Shown here piece by piece: positions 10,339-21,710 of a stretch of 64,000 nt of DNA. Source of the DNA: Malus domestica (taxonomy: Eukaryota; Streptophyta; Magnoliopsida; Rosales; Rosaceae). Location: positions 53,268,501 through 53,332,500 of the forward strand of contig NC_091675.1 of NCBI RefSeq assembly GCF_042453785.1. Reading direction: 5' to 3'. Position 1 is the first letter of the stretch; each line of letters opens with the position of its first letter. The notes below the pieces were generated by a model. The model ran no database searches. It had not been told where the DNA came from and saw only the letters and a list, made by a program, of their open reading frames with translations. The translations under genes were made by a program, and so were the position numbers.

Positions 10339-12766
10339 ACGCTCACTCACACACACACACACACACACGTGTTTGCGTGTGTGTACGCCTTGTTATGGGA
10401 CCATTTCCAAGTTGATCTTGAACCGCCCCATGCAGAGGTGGTTTTCTTTGTGTCACCATCTGATTGGTATAACACTCCTGTAGCCAAGGACTGCACCACA
10501 AAGGAACCCAATTATTGTTGATCGGTTTGTGTTTGCATGTATATAAGAAGATGATTGACCATTACTTACCTCTCTGATATCCCGTTTTATCTGCGCCATA
10601 GACTTTTAGATATGAAGCTTCTAACCCTGCCAATCAACCTTGATCTTAGGATGTTATTATGGAGATCGTTGGGAATCATGGTGGCTGACTTTAGCCGTAG
10701 GCGTAAAAAATAGAAACTGGGTTTTTTTATTCAGTTACTAGTAGTTTTACTATTTTCTTGTCTATAATTCAACCTTCTTTTTTCTTATTCATACAAGAAT
10801 AATTCTTATTTATTCTGATTGAAAAAAAATGGGAATAGATCTAATTTTCTTCGTTATAATTCTTTGTGCTGGAAGTTCCCCTTGCAGTATTCGTATACTC
10901 TATAATTTTCTCCATGTTGAAGTTCCCTTTGCAGATCTGAACTGATATTCTTGTTTGTTTCATTACGAGTCATGCCATAAAAAAGTTGTTATCAAGAACT
11001 GAATTTCCTGCATTCTGGTTCATGATTTCTATTTTGGGTTTCAGTTGGGCTGCAGCTTCCGGCCAGGTTTCCCTCAATGCAATGCTACTCCCAGCTGCTC
11101 TCTACTTTTGGCAAATACCTCATTTTATGGCCCTAGCATACTTGTGCCGTAATGACTATGCGCCGGAGGGTATGAACTTTTGGGTCTTTCACGGTCTTAC
11201 TTTAATATTTATGTCATCAGTTGAAAAGATTCAACTAGTGCACCTGGAAATTGTTTCAGAACAGGAGTTTTATTTCCTGCCTTTGCTTTCATGGGCCTTG
11301 TATCTGTTCATGGAAAGAATTAATCAATATCCAATTATGCCCTATGAGTTCAAGGCAGAAAGAATTATAGTTGACAGATTTTATACTTTTGAGAATGAAT
11401 GTTGTGAGCAGCCTGTTTTGTTATCAATTTAATTCCCCTTTTAAATGATTAGCATGAGATTTTAGGAATTTGCTGTCAAGCTGATTGTAGGTGGGATCTT
11501 TGTATGTTGATGGTGGTCCACAGATTATTGATGCAGTTCACTTGGCTCCTTCGTGTCTAATCCTTTTTCGTTTGTTGCATTTTCAGATTTAGGATGTTCT
11601 CCCTTGCTGATGCTTCTGGTCAGAGAACAGCCTCGGTAGCTTTAAGGAATTGCATATACATGATCCCTTTGGGGTTCTTGGCCTATGACTGTAAGTCCAG
11701 GACTCACAAACCATCTTTCTTTTTCTAATCGTGTTTCTATTTGTATTTTTGTATTCCTGTTGGTGGTTGTCTTCTTGTAATGCTCTTTGGGCCTTTTTCT
11801 TTTTCTTCTCGCTTTTCAACCAATGTTCAACCAATCTTATTTCTTAGTGACAGAAGGTTTTCAGTCATATAAGTGCCAGCATTGGTCTTCGTTAAATTGA
11901 AAATAAGTGATTTAGACTTACATTTACCATTGGGAAAAAACACAAGAAATGTCTCTCTTTTCTTTTTTTTCTTCCATGAAATAGATTGGTATCTGGCTAT
12001 CGTGTCTGATATGGCTGTTTTCAGATTGCAATATGAGTCTTTAGCTATTTGCATTTTCCCAAGACTCTTGGTGGGTTTAACAAAGCTGACGAGTTATATT
12101 TGTTACTCATGGTTTTGGGTGATTTCATGTCGCTGGTCCTCTCGTACATTGACTTTAATATGTGGCTCCTTCTACCTGTTATCAATTGTATGATACTGTG
12201 GGGACAATTCTTGATCATCGTTGTACGTGATTGATTAATCGGACATGTCATCTTTGTTATCACGCAACTCTTCTTGGTAGTGGAATGACCAAAATATTCC
12301 ATGCTTGAGATGCAACCTTTGGCCTTTGATCACTAAGCAGGGAATAATTAATGTTGGGGATTACATCTCATTCCACCCGTTTCTTCTGTCTGCAGGGGGT
12401 ATGACGTCTGGATGGTTTTGTCTTGAATCTACTCTTCTTACTCTCGCGATAGCTGCAACATCATTTTCGTTCTATCGAGACCGTACTACACATAAAGCAA
12501 GGAAGATGTTTCATGCCAGCCTTCTTTACCTTCCTGTATTTATGTCGGGGATTATGTTCCACCGCATCGTTGATAATCAACAAAGCCTTTCTGAAGAGAA
12601 TTTAGAGAGTAGTGTTGAGGTTTCATTGTCCTCACAAGACGGCAATGTCAAACGGAAGAGTAGGTCGAGGAATTCCACAGATGGCTCCCAAGTTCGCCCA
12701 CCTGTATCGTACGCCTCTATTGCACCGTTTCCTTTCCTCCCAGTTCCTTCGTATGCCGATCCATGA
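7263..12766 (+). pseudogene. COX10: COX10 (haem O synthase) pseudogene 1
   Basis: COX10 is the inner mitochondrial membrane farnesyltransferase that converts haem B to haem O for cytochrome oxidase. Exons recognised: A about 7263-7350 (HYGQCYWELSKARL), B 8924-9053 (GHAIDFAGLCCTCAGTMM), C 9502-9639 (MNRTKNRPLPSGRI, part of the prenyltransferase active site), D 9766-9899, E 11045-11169, F 11587-11690, G 12396-12766. Lesions: the transit-peptide exon is absent; the acceptor of exon B reads CACCG|CATT where copy 2 has TTCAG|CATG; exon E has lost one base at TATGCGCCGGAGG, so the join to F runs into a stop; exon G ends at a TGA (CCATGA for CCAAGA), losing 18 residues. The exon order and most splice sites are otherwise intact, so this is a decayed genomic duplicate and not a retrocopy. 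Confidence 0.88.
10288..10388. repeat. Compound microsatellite (CT)n-(GC)n-(CA)n-(TG)n in COX10 intron
   Basis: About 20 CT units pass into GCGCGC, then CA units, then GTGTG. The matching intron in copy 2 (near 42722-42770) has only a few CT and CA units, so the expansion is specific to this copy. Confidence 0.9.
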
Positions 12767-14861
12767 TATGTTTCTGGGTCCCTTGTTTTTTACAACGAAA
12801 CGTCGAAAGCTGCCCAACAAAGTATTTTTGTTCAAAGAGCAATGTCTTTCCCCAAGCAAACGTCTCCCGGAAAGGTCGAAAACCTGTATTCTTTTGCAAA
12901 TTGCAAGTTTCTTGTTGGGAATGTATTTTTGCTTTGTAGTGTTGGAGGTTTAGGTGTTTGAGTTGGTAATGCATTGTTGATTTAAAGTATACGAATAAGG
13001 CGGCCATCTGTTCAATGATTATGGAAGAGCAGCTATTGATTTTTTGCAGAGATATATTTACAAAGTGATTTATAATATGAACGCTACTAATCATGATCGA
13101 GTTGCTAAGCCCCTGTTATATTGAGATAGCTCCTAGACTCCGCGGTTGCTGGTTGAATCACGGGTTTGTGCACTTCTTAGATCATTCGGTGGTCGTTTAC
13201 TAATTAGGTGATTGCCCTACAGTTGTTTTTGCAAAGACAGGTCCAGTCGTCTTTGTGTTCTTAAACTTGAGTACAGGCGATCGCTCTATGGTCGTTTTTG
13301 CGTTCACCTTCCATACCTATTTAAGCGCGAGTCCCATTTGCATCACATATGGGATTGGAGGACTTCCAAGAACTAACTTGCCATAACTGTCTCTCGTTCA
13401 TGATTGTAAGTAAGATCATGTTCAAAGAAGATGTCAAAAATGTCACATAGACATATAAGAGTAATAATTGACGTATCATTTACTCCAACTGAGATGCCAA
13501 ATATGACATGGAAAAAAAGGCTAAGCTGATATGGACAGAGATGTCAAATTTAAGTTGCCTTCAAATTTGATTTTTTTCTATTTCCAAAGGTATTCCACTT
13601 GTCTTACCTTAAATGAAGCAATAAATTATATCATTTTTAAACCAACAACAACCCAACTTTTATTATTTTTGTTTAAAAAAACATAAATGAAGCAATAAAT
13701 TTTGGCATATCGGGTGGAATGAAAATATTGACAATATGTCAAATTGCCAATTCAGCCATCAAATTGAAATTTGATGTTTTGAATTTGAAATGTGTGTACA
13801 TTTGGCCACGTGTTACCATCACTGGCTCAATTATCAATCCTATTTACATTTAATTTGTATGGATGTAGGGGCCAAATGTTTATTTCAAGCCCTTCATTTC
13901 CAAATTCCAAATCTTTAATATTAAAAGTTTGAAAAATATTCAGCTACGGCTTCCCTCACAACCACATGACTTTCCTTGTGGATCAAGTTAGAACCATCAC
14001 TGCCTGGAATTTATTTTGGGGATGGACCATCACTTTTGTCTTATTTCCCTTGACTAACTTATAGACTTTGTCAAACGTCTATGTGGGGCTGGATGTAGAA
14101 AAATGAAGCTCCTTTCATAAAATTCCAAGGTTGAGCAAGAACTTCTCCAATTATATGTTTCATTGGGAAAAAAAACCATCTTAAGACAAAAAAAAAAGAA
14201 ATAAGATTGGCTATAGAATATTATGCAAGACTAATGTTGAGCTGTCAATTGTTATGAATCAAATTACTTGAAATGCACATAACGTGTCTTTTAAGTTATG
14301 AATCGAATCACAAACTAATTGGCTCCTAGTTCAATTTAGTTTGCAATTCTCACATGGATATGTTTACGAAAATGTATCAAACACTACGAAAATGAAAGAA
14401 TAGTAAGGAAATAATGTTAAATACTTAGAAAATATCCAACAACAAAGTAATAACTTGAAAGAAATGCAAATTTGATAGATTTATATTTGTTGCTTTCTGG
14501 CAATTTGGTTTGGGATATGGAATGGTTTGATTCGTGTCGTTGTGGTGATATACCTAATATCTTAATGGATCGTGTCGTATAACACCCATTAAAATGAAGC
14601 GATAATATGATCCAACACAAACCCAACCCTTTAATATTAATGGGGTAATATGCCCTAACTCATTACCTGTTAAAGAAAATATATTCTAGTTAACAAATAA
14701 TAAAATGAAAAATGTAATAATAAAAACATAAATGAGATGAAAGAATCCAACTGTAAGGATTTAATCTCACTTATATGGCTAGTGTTGTAGTAAGGTTTTT
14801 TAATTAATGTAGAATTGTGAAATATATATATATATATATATATATATAAAGAGATACAAAG
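12767..14861. other. Spacer between COX10 pseudogene 1 and the repeats
   Basis: The first kilobase is collinear with 45169-46240 downstream of COX10 pseudogene 2 (for example GCGATCGCTCTA near 13275). At 13980-14070 it contains one copy of the module that also lies just upstream of both RLP genes (GGGGATGGACCATCA and so on). An ORF at 14417-14626 on the minus strand has no support. A (TA)n run lies at 14823-14848. Confidence 0.6.
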
Positions 14862-15395
14862 CTCGTAATAACAAGCTCTACAAATTTTGTGAAGATGTCA
14901 ACTTTGAAATTCATCACCATAATCCCATAAACCATTGATTTAAATTTAATCGTTGATTGTCATTAACGTTTATGCTCTATTCTTCTCATGGTATTTCGTT
15001 TTTTTTTCCCTTCATATTTTCATTTTTGAAAACATGATCTTCTAGCGGATGCAAAAAGATAAATGATTCAGATCGTTGATATCACTTTCAGATTTTACAG
15101 TTGGTGAAAATATTGCTCAGAGTTTATAAAGTCTCTAGAAACTATACAATATCGACTCATATTTGAGTTAACCGTAAACGTTGGAACGTGATATCAATGA
15201 TCCAAACCATTCATTTTTCTGCATCCGCTAAAAGATCATGTTTTCAAAAAAGAAAATCTGAAAAATGAAATTTGGTGAGAAGAATAAAGCATAAACAACA
15301 ATCAAAGGTTTAATATAAATCTAGGTTTTTGGATTGCGGTGTCGAATTTCAAAGTTGACCCCTTCAAGAAAGTTGTAAAGTTTGTCACTACGAGT
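14862..15395. mobile_element. Long fold-back (inverted-repeat) element
   Basis: The left arm (GCTCGTAATAACAAGC through CTTCTAGCGGATGCAAAAAG and GATATCAC) is the imperfect reverse complement of the right arm (GTGATATC through CTGCATCCGCTAAAAGATC and CACTACGAG). The arms are about 220 bp each around a short centre. (TA)n runs lie on both sides. It is absent from the equivalent spacer after COX10 pseudogene 2. No coding capacity. A Mutator-like or fold-back MITE is likely, but the target duplication is obscured by the TA runs. Confidence 0.65.
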
Positions 15396-15404
15396 GATTG
15401 TGTG

Positions 15405-15435
<31 letters not shown>

Positions 15436-15548
15436 ACATTTTTCACTACATTAATTATTATGAATTTTTATTAATTTGCACTCAAATAATAAACACTATT
15501 AATGAGGCCTTAGAACGTTTTAAAAATCTAAACGACGATGTAACTATT

Positions 15549-18500
15549 TTCTAAGCTTAGAGAATGCAACCTCGAGCGTTTATACTTTTACATTAATAAT
15601 ATGTTTTTTTTTTAATTTTGAACTCCCCCTTAAAACACTGTTCATGAGGGATTGTAGGGTTTTAAAAATCCAAACGATGATGTACCCATCGCCAAATCGT
15701 GCGATCACGAGCGTTTGCATATTTTTTCACACTTGTAAATCAATTATTATGTTTAATGTGCTTTAGTATTTTTAAATTGCTTTGGTATCTTTAATGTGCT
15801 TTGAAACTTTTTAATCTTACTTATGTGAGATTAAATACTATGGCTATTGTAGTAAGATTTTTTAGTAGTTTAAAACTATTAACTACCTTTTTTTCTTATC
15901 AGGTCGAAACAGGTCATCCACAGGTAAATATTATGAGAGATTAACGGGTTCTTAATGTGTGACCGATAACGACCCGATTAGTTAACTCGTTGAAGCAAAA
16001 CCCATTATTTTCTTGTCGTTTCGAATAAAATTAACAGGATGTGCAAAAAATTGTCATGTCTATGCTCCAATTTGGACCTCCCTTTTCTCTGATACATAAT
16101 TTATCTTCTAGACTACTATACATCACACAAAATGCGCATTTCAAAGAACTTTATCGGAGTTGTTTTATTTCTCAGGTTACTAAGTGTCTCTCATGACTTT
16201 TCTTTGGGGATGAAGTTGAACTTTCACTGCCTGGAATTAGTTTTGGGGATGGACCATCATTTGTGTCTTTTATCTCTTGACTGACTTATAAATTTTTCCA
16301 CAACGACTTTGTCTACCGTCTTTGTGGCGCTGGATGCAGAAGAATGAACCTCCTTTCATAAATTTCAAAGGTTGAGCAAATTCTCCTCCAATTATATTTT
16401 GACGGGAAAAATAATCATCTTAAGACAAAAAAAAAAAAAAAGAGAAAAGAAATAAGACATGTAGAATATTATTCCTCGTGAGGTATATAATTATATATGC
16501 AAGTGGTAAATTGTCTTGATGGATAAGGTCTTTCTCTTTGACCAACGAAGAGAAAGCTTTGTTTACTCTGATACATAATTTATCTTCTAGATGACTACTC
16601 ATTTATCTCACAGTGTGTATTTCAGATGACCTTATAGGAGTTATATTTCTCAGGTTACTAACCATCTCTCGCAAACAAGGTATGTTCTTCAAGGTATGTG
16701 GTATGAATGGGGTTATGATCCAAGTTAAGTTCTTTAATATGCCTTATTTTATAAGGGACTTCAAATATTTTCTTTATGTATGACAAATGATAACCACAAG
16801 CTGATTGGCTCTTAGTTCAACTCAATTTGGAAATGATGTTAAATACTTAGAAAATATCCAACTACAAAGTAATAACTTGAAAGAATGAAAATTTTAAGAG
16901 ATCAAGCAAGTTAAACCCATTTTGGCAAACTTTCTTGCTAGTCGAGCAAGGATGAGGATGACGATGTAACCATTTTCTAAGCTTAGAGAATGCAACCTCG
17001 AGCGTTTATACTTTTACATTAATAATATGTTTTTTTTTTAATTTTGAACTCCCCCTTAAAACACTATTCATGAGGGTTTGTAGGGTTTTAAAAATCCAAA
17101 CGATGATGCACCCATCACCAAATCGTGCGATCACGAGTGTTTGCATATTTTTTCACACTTGTAAATCAATTATTATGAAATTTTAATGTGCTTTAGTATT
17201 TTCTAAGCTTAGAGAATGCAACCTCGAGCGTTATACTTTTACATTAATAATATGTTTTTTTTTTTTAAATTTTGAACTCCCCCTTAAAACACTGTTCATG
17301 AGGGTTTGTAGGGTTTTAAAAATCCAAACGATGATGTACCCATCGCCAAATCGTGCGATCACGAGCGTTTGCATATTTTTTCACACTTGTAAATCAATTA
17401 TTATGTTTAATGTGCTTTAGTATTTTTAAATTGCTTTGGTATCTTTAATGTGCTTTGAAACTTTTTAATCTTACTTATGTGAGATTAAATACTATGGCTA
17501 TTGTAGTAAGATTTTTTAGTAGTTTAAAACTATTAACTACCTTTTTTTCTTATCAGGTCGAAACCGGTCATCCATAGGTAAATATTATGAGAGATTAACG
17601 GGTTCTTAATGTGTGACCGATAACGACCCGATTAGTTAACTCGTTGAAGCAAAACCCATTATTTTCTTGTCGTTTCGAATAAAATTAACAGGATGTGCAA
17701 AAAATTGTCATGTCTATGCTCCAATTTGGACCTCCCTTTTCTCTGATACATAATTTATCTTCTAGACTACTATACATCACACAAAATGCGCATTTCAAAG
17801 AACTTTATCGGAGTTGTTTTATTTCTCAGGTTACTAAGTGTCTCTCATGACTTTTCTTTGGGGATGAAGTTGAACTTTCACTGCCTGGAATTAGTTTTGG
17901 GGATGGACCATCATTTGTGTCTTTTATCTCTTGACTGACTTATAAATTTTTCCACAACGACTTTGTCTACCGTCTTTGTGGCGCTGGATGTAGAAGAATG
18001 AACCTCCTTTCATAAATTTCAAAGGTTGAGCAAATTCTCCTCCAATTATATTTTGACGGGAAAAATAATCATCTTAAGACAAAAAAAAAAAAAAGAAGAG
18101 AAAAGAAATAAGACATGTAGAATATTGTTCCTCGTGAGGTATATAATTATATATGCAAGTGTTAAATTGTCTTGATGGATAAGGTCTTTCTCTTTGACCA
18201 ACGAAGAGAAAGCTTTGTTTACTCTGATACATAATTTATCTTCTAGATGACTACTCATTTATCTCACAATGTGTATTTCAGATGACCTTATAGGAGTTAT
18301 ATTTCTCAGGTTACTAACCATCTCTCGCAAACAAGGTATGTTCTTCAAGGTATGTGGTATGAATGGGGTTATGATCCAAGTTAAGTTCTTTAATATGCCT
18401 TATTTTATAAGGGACTTCAAATATTTTCTTTATGTATGACAAATGATAACCACAAGCTGATTGGCGCTTAGTTCAACTCAGTTTGGAAATGATGTTAAAT

Positions 18501-18860
18501 ACTTAGAAAATATCCAACTACAAAGTAATAACTTGAAAGAATGAAAATTTTAAGAGATCAAGCAAGTTAAACCCATTTTGGCAAACTTTCTTGCTAGTCG
18601 AGCAAGGATGAGGATGACGATGTAACCATTTTCTAAGCTTAGAGAATGCAACCTCGAGCGCTTATACTTTTACATTAATAATATGTTTTTTTTTTAATTT
18701 TGAACTCCCCCTTAAAACACTATTCATGAGGGTTTGTAGGGTTTTAAAAATCCAAACGATGATGCACCCATCACCAAATCGTGCGATCACAAGTGTTTGC
18801 ATATTTTTTCACACTTGTAAATCAATTATTATGAAATTTTAATGTGCTTTGGTATTTTTA
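15549..18860. repeat. Recent tandem duplication of a ~1655-bp unit
   Basis: 15549-17203 and 17204-18860 are nearly identical: the string TTCTAAGCTTAGAGAATGCA opens both units, and hundreds of bases match apart from scattered changes. Each unit itself begins and ends with a related ~225-bp segment (starting at 15549, 16976, 17204 and 18633), so an older duplication is nested within the newer one. Each unit contains one RLP-upstream module (16205-16290, 17858-17942). The repeated minus-strand ORF beginning MSSHLEDKLCIRVN (ends at 16602, 18258, 19679) is a passenger of the repeat, with no homology I recognise. Confidence 0.85.
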
Positions 18861-20496
18861 AATTGCTTTCGTATGTTTAATGTGCTTTGAAATTTTTTAA
18901 TCTTACTTATGTGAGATTAAATATTATGGCTATTGTAGTAAGGTTTTTTTAGTGGTTTAAAATTATTAACTAGCTTTTTTCTTATCGGGTCGAAACTGGT
19001 CATACACGGGTAAATACTATGAGAGATTAATGGATTCTTAACGTATGACCTATAACGACCCAATTAGTTAACTCGTTGACCCAAAACCCGTTATTTTCTT
19101 ATCGTTTCGAATAAAATTAACAAGCCGTTTAAGAAATTGTCATGTCTATGCTCCAATTTGGACCTCCCTTTTCTCTAATACATAATTTGTCTTCTAGACT
19201 ACTATACATCACACAAAATGCGCATTTCAAATAACTTTATCGGAGTTGTTTTATTTCGCAGGTTACTAAATGTCTCTCATGACTTTTCTTTGGGGATGAA
19301 GTTGAACTATCATTGCCTGGAATTAGTTTTGGGGATGGACCATCATTTTTGCCTTTTATCTCTTGACTGACTTATAAATTTTTCCACAACGACATTGTCT
19401 ACCGTCTTTGTGGCGCTAGATGTGGAAGAATGAAGCTTCTTTCATAAATTTCAAAGGCTGAGCAAAATCTCCTCCAATTATATTTTGACGGGAAAAATAA
19501 TCATCTTTAAGACAAAAAAGAAAAAGAAATAAGACCTGTAGAATATTATTCCTCGTGAGGTATATAATTACATATGCAAGTGGTAAATTGTCTTGATGAA
19601 TAAAGTCTTTCTCTTTGACCAACGAAGAGTAAGCTCTGTTTACTCTGATACATAATTTATCTTCTAGATGACTACTCATTCATCTCACAATGTGTATTTC
19701 AGAGGACCTTATATGAGTTGTATTTTTCAGGTTACTAACCATCTCTCGCAAACAAGGTATGTTCTTCAAGGTATGTGGCATAGATGGGGTTATGATCTAA
19801 GTTAAGTTCTTTTATATGCCTTATTTTATAAAGGACTTCAAATATTTTCTTTATGTATGACAAATGATAACCACAAGCTAATTGGCTCTTAGTTCAACTC
19901 AGTTTGCAATTCTCACATGGATATGTTTATATAAATGTACGAAAGACCATACGAAAATGAAAGAACAGAAAGGAAATGATGTTAAATACTTAGAAAATAT
20001 CCAACTACAAAGTAATAACTCAAAAGAAATGAAAAATATAAGAGATCAGGCAAGTTAAACCCATTTGGGCAAACTTTCTTGCTAGTCGGGCAAGTTCGTG
20101 CACATTGTTGAAGTGATTTGAAATATTGTAGAATGCAGAGATTCAAAAATTTTATGAGTTGTGAGTTGAGTGCCATTTTCTTCTTTCTTTATGTTGTTAT
20201 ATATGGAACAAACATTTCTTCCGGTTTAAACCTTACACTCTTAGTATAATTATGTATGCTCCTAGTTGTTGATGTGAATACTAACAGAAGGAAAAATAAA
20301 ATTTACATTGCAACTTGAGCCTTTATCCCCTCAAAATTACCAAAATGTCATCAGAAAGTAGTTTTTCCTCTGTAAAACCGCATGGGTTAAATGTACAGTG
20401 TGACAGGGTGTTTGTCGCCCACAATGCCACATGTAAAGTAGTTTCAAATCCTTGAGCTCAATTACTGTTCACTTATGTTGAAATTAAATATCTATT
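18861..20496. repeat. Diverged third repeat unit and spacer
   Basis: After 18860 the sequence continues as a third, more diverged copy of the middle part of the 1655-bp unit, to about 20040, with its RLP-upstream module at 19290-19375. Then comes a segment (20340-20490) containing GTAAAACCGCATGGGTTAAA that matches 47690-47815 and the minisatellite at 46340-46830. No gene is seen. Confidence 0.65.
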
Positions 20497-20676
20497 GGAC
20501 AAGGATTGTCTGCCCTCCTCCTCGTACCCTTCTTTTTTGTGTGGTCACGGTTAAGCTACGTCAACATTTTATATTGTTTTTTTATAGATATAATAAAACA
20601 AAAATGAATAGTAATATAAAATGTTAACGTGGCTTAACCGTGACCACACAAACAGGAGGGCAAACAATCCTTGTCC
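20497..20676. mobile_element. Mutator-like MITE with 9-bp target duplication
   Basis: The terminal inverted repeat GGACAAGGATTGTCTGCCCT is matched at the right end by AGGGCAAACAATCCTTGTCC, and the arms continue to a (TTTTTTATAG) centre. It is flanked by the exact 9-bp duplication ATATCTATT (20488-20496 and 20677-20685). The equivalent site near 47820 lacks the element, which confirms an insertion after the local duplication. Non-coding. Confidence 0.9.
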
Positions 20677-21499
20677 ATATCTATTAGTACTTGAATGAAA
20701 TAAAGGCATTAGGCCTAATATAGGCCCAAACTTATTCTGGATCCAAACATCTTGTTCATTTTTTACCCTCCCATAGACGAGAAATTATAGTGTAGTACAG
20801 TAATACCTCGTCATCCGTGATATTTCCTTTCGAATTTCGCCATGTGTTATGTTTTTACACAAGTGGAATTTAATCTCATTTTTAATCTTTAAATAAATTT
20901 AAAAATGAAAAGAAAAAAAGAAAAAAAGAACAAAATAGATCGTGTTCTTGAAGTTTTTGCCTCCTCCGGCCCAATCTGGTAATCCCCTTCCACACACCGC
21001 CGCATCTCTTTTCTTCACGATTTGGGGATTAAACTCGAAAATGATCGGCATCCGAAAGCGGTGTGAAGGCGTTTGGAAATACATTCAGCGTGGCTGATGG
21101 GTTTGCTTGGCTGAGTCGGACTCATCCATTCAGCGTGGTTCTGGTTGAATTTGGAGAGTTGGTAAAGAAGAAAACAGGATTTGATTTGAAGGTTAGACAA
21201 TTAGATTCAATTTTAGTTTCTGTATGGTTGCGAAGAAAGTATAACATTACAAGTTACTGGGAAGTGCAAGGCTAATTCTTTTGTTTTGAAATTTCCGTGA
21301 CTGATGAGGAAATCATCAGAAAATTTTGGAACAGCAGCCATGGCGGAAACTGGGTGGGGCTGTGCCGTGGAAGGAGGCGCAAAGGCATCTAGGCTTTTGT
21401 TTCCTTTTAAATTTTCATTTTTTTATTTATCAAGAGTGAGATTGAGATTCAATTCCTGCTGTATAAAAGTGGTCGAACGTTTGCAATTTGTACTTGTAT
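20677..21499. other. Far-upstream region of RLP1
   Basis: No gene is seen. The part from about 21150 matches 47940-48300 upstream of RLP2, so it belongs to the duplicated RLP unit. The segment 20880-21110 has no counterpart in the second unit. Short ORFs in this stretch lack support. Confidence 0.5.
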
Positions 21500-21710
21500 T
21501 TATGTTTTGGGGATGAAGTTGAACCATCACTGTCTGCAATTTGTTTTGGGGATGGACCATCCTTTTTGTCTTATATCTCTTGACTCACTACCGTCTTTGT
21601 AGGTCTGGAGATGTAGAAAAGTAATTTGCAGTAAATATCTTTACTAATGTGTGTATAAATAACACTCTAAATTACTCATTCCTCACACCAATCACCTACT
21701 TGATATCTAC
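21500..21710 (+). promoter_or_regulatory. RLP1 proximal promoter and 5' leader
   Basis: Contains the module GGGGATGAAGTTGAACCATC ... GGGGATGGACCATCC (21507-21590), followed by a TATA box TATAAAT at 21654-21660, 51 bp before the ATG. The promoter is almost identical to that of RLP2 (48307-48510, TATA at 48454-48460). The start-codon context is CTACATGG. Transcription starting about 30 bp after the TATA box would give a leader of some 20-25 bases; this is inference. Confidence 0.65.

Noticed and set aside
10986..11432. 148-residue ORF as a stand-alone protein
   Set aside because: It is COX10 exon E read through its donor into the intron; the exon itself carries a 1-bp deletion.
12045..12302. 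Minus-strand ORFs in the COX10 intron between exons F and G
   Set aside because: Not conserved as frames in the paralogous intron of copy 2 and without domain features.
16420..19679. Three copies of a minus-strand ORF starting MSSHLEDKLCIRVN
   Set aside because: Conserved only because the DNA is a recent tandem repeat; the ends differ by homopolymer length and there is no recognisable domain.
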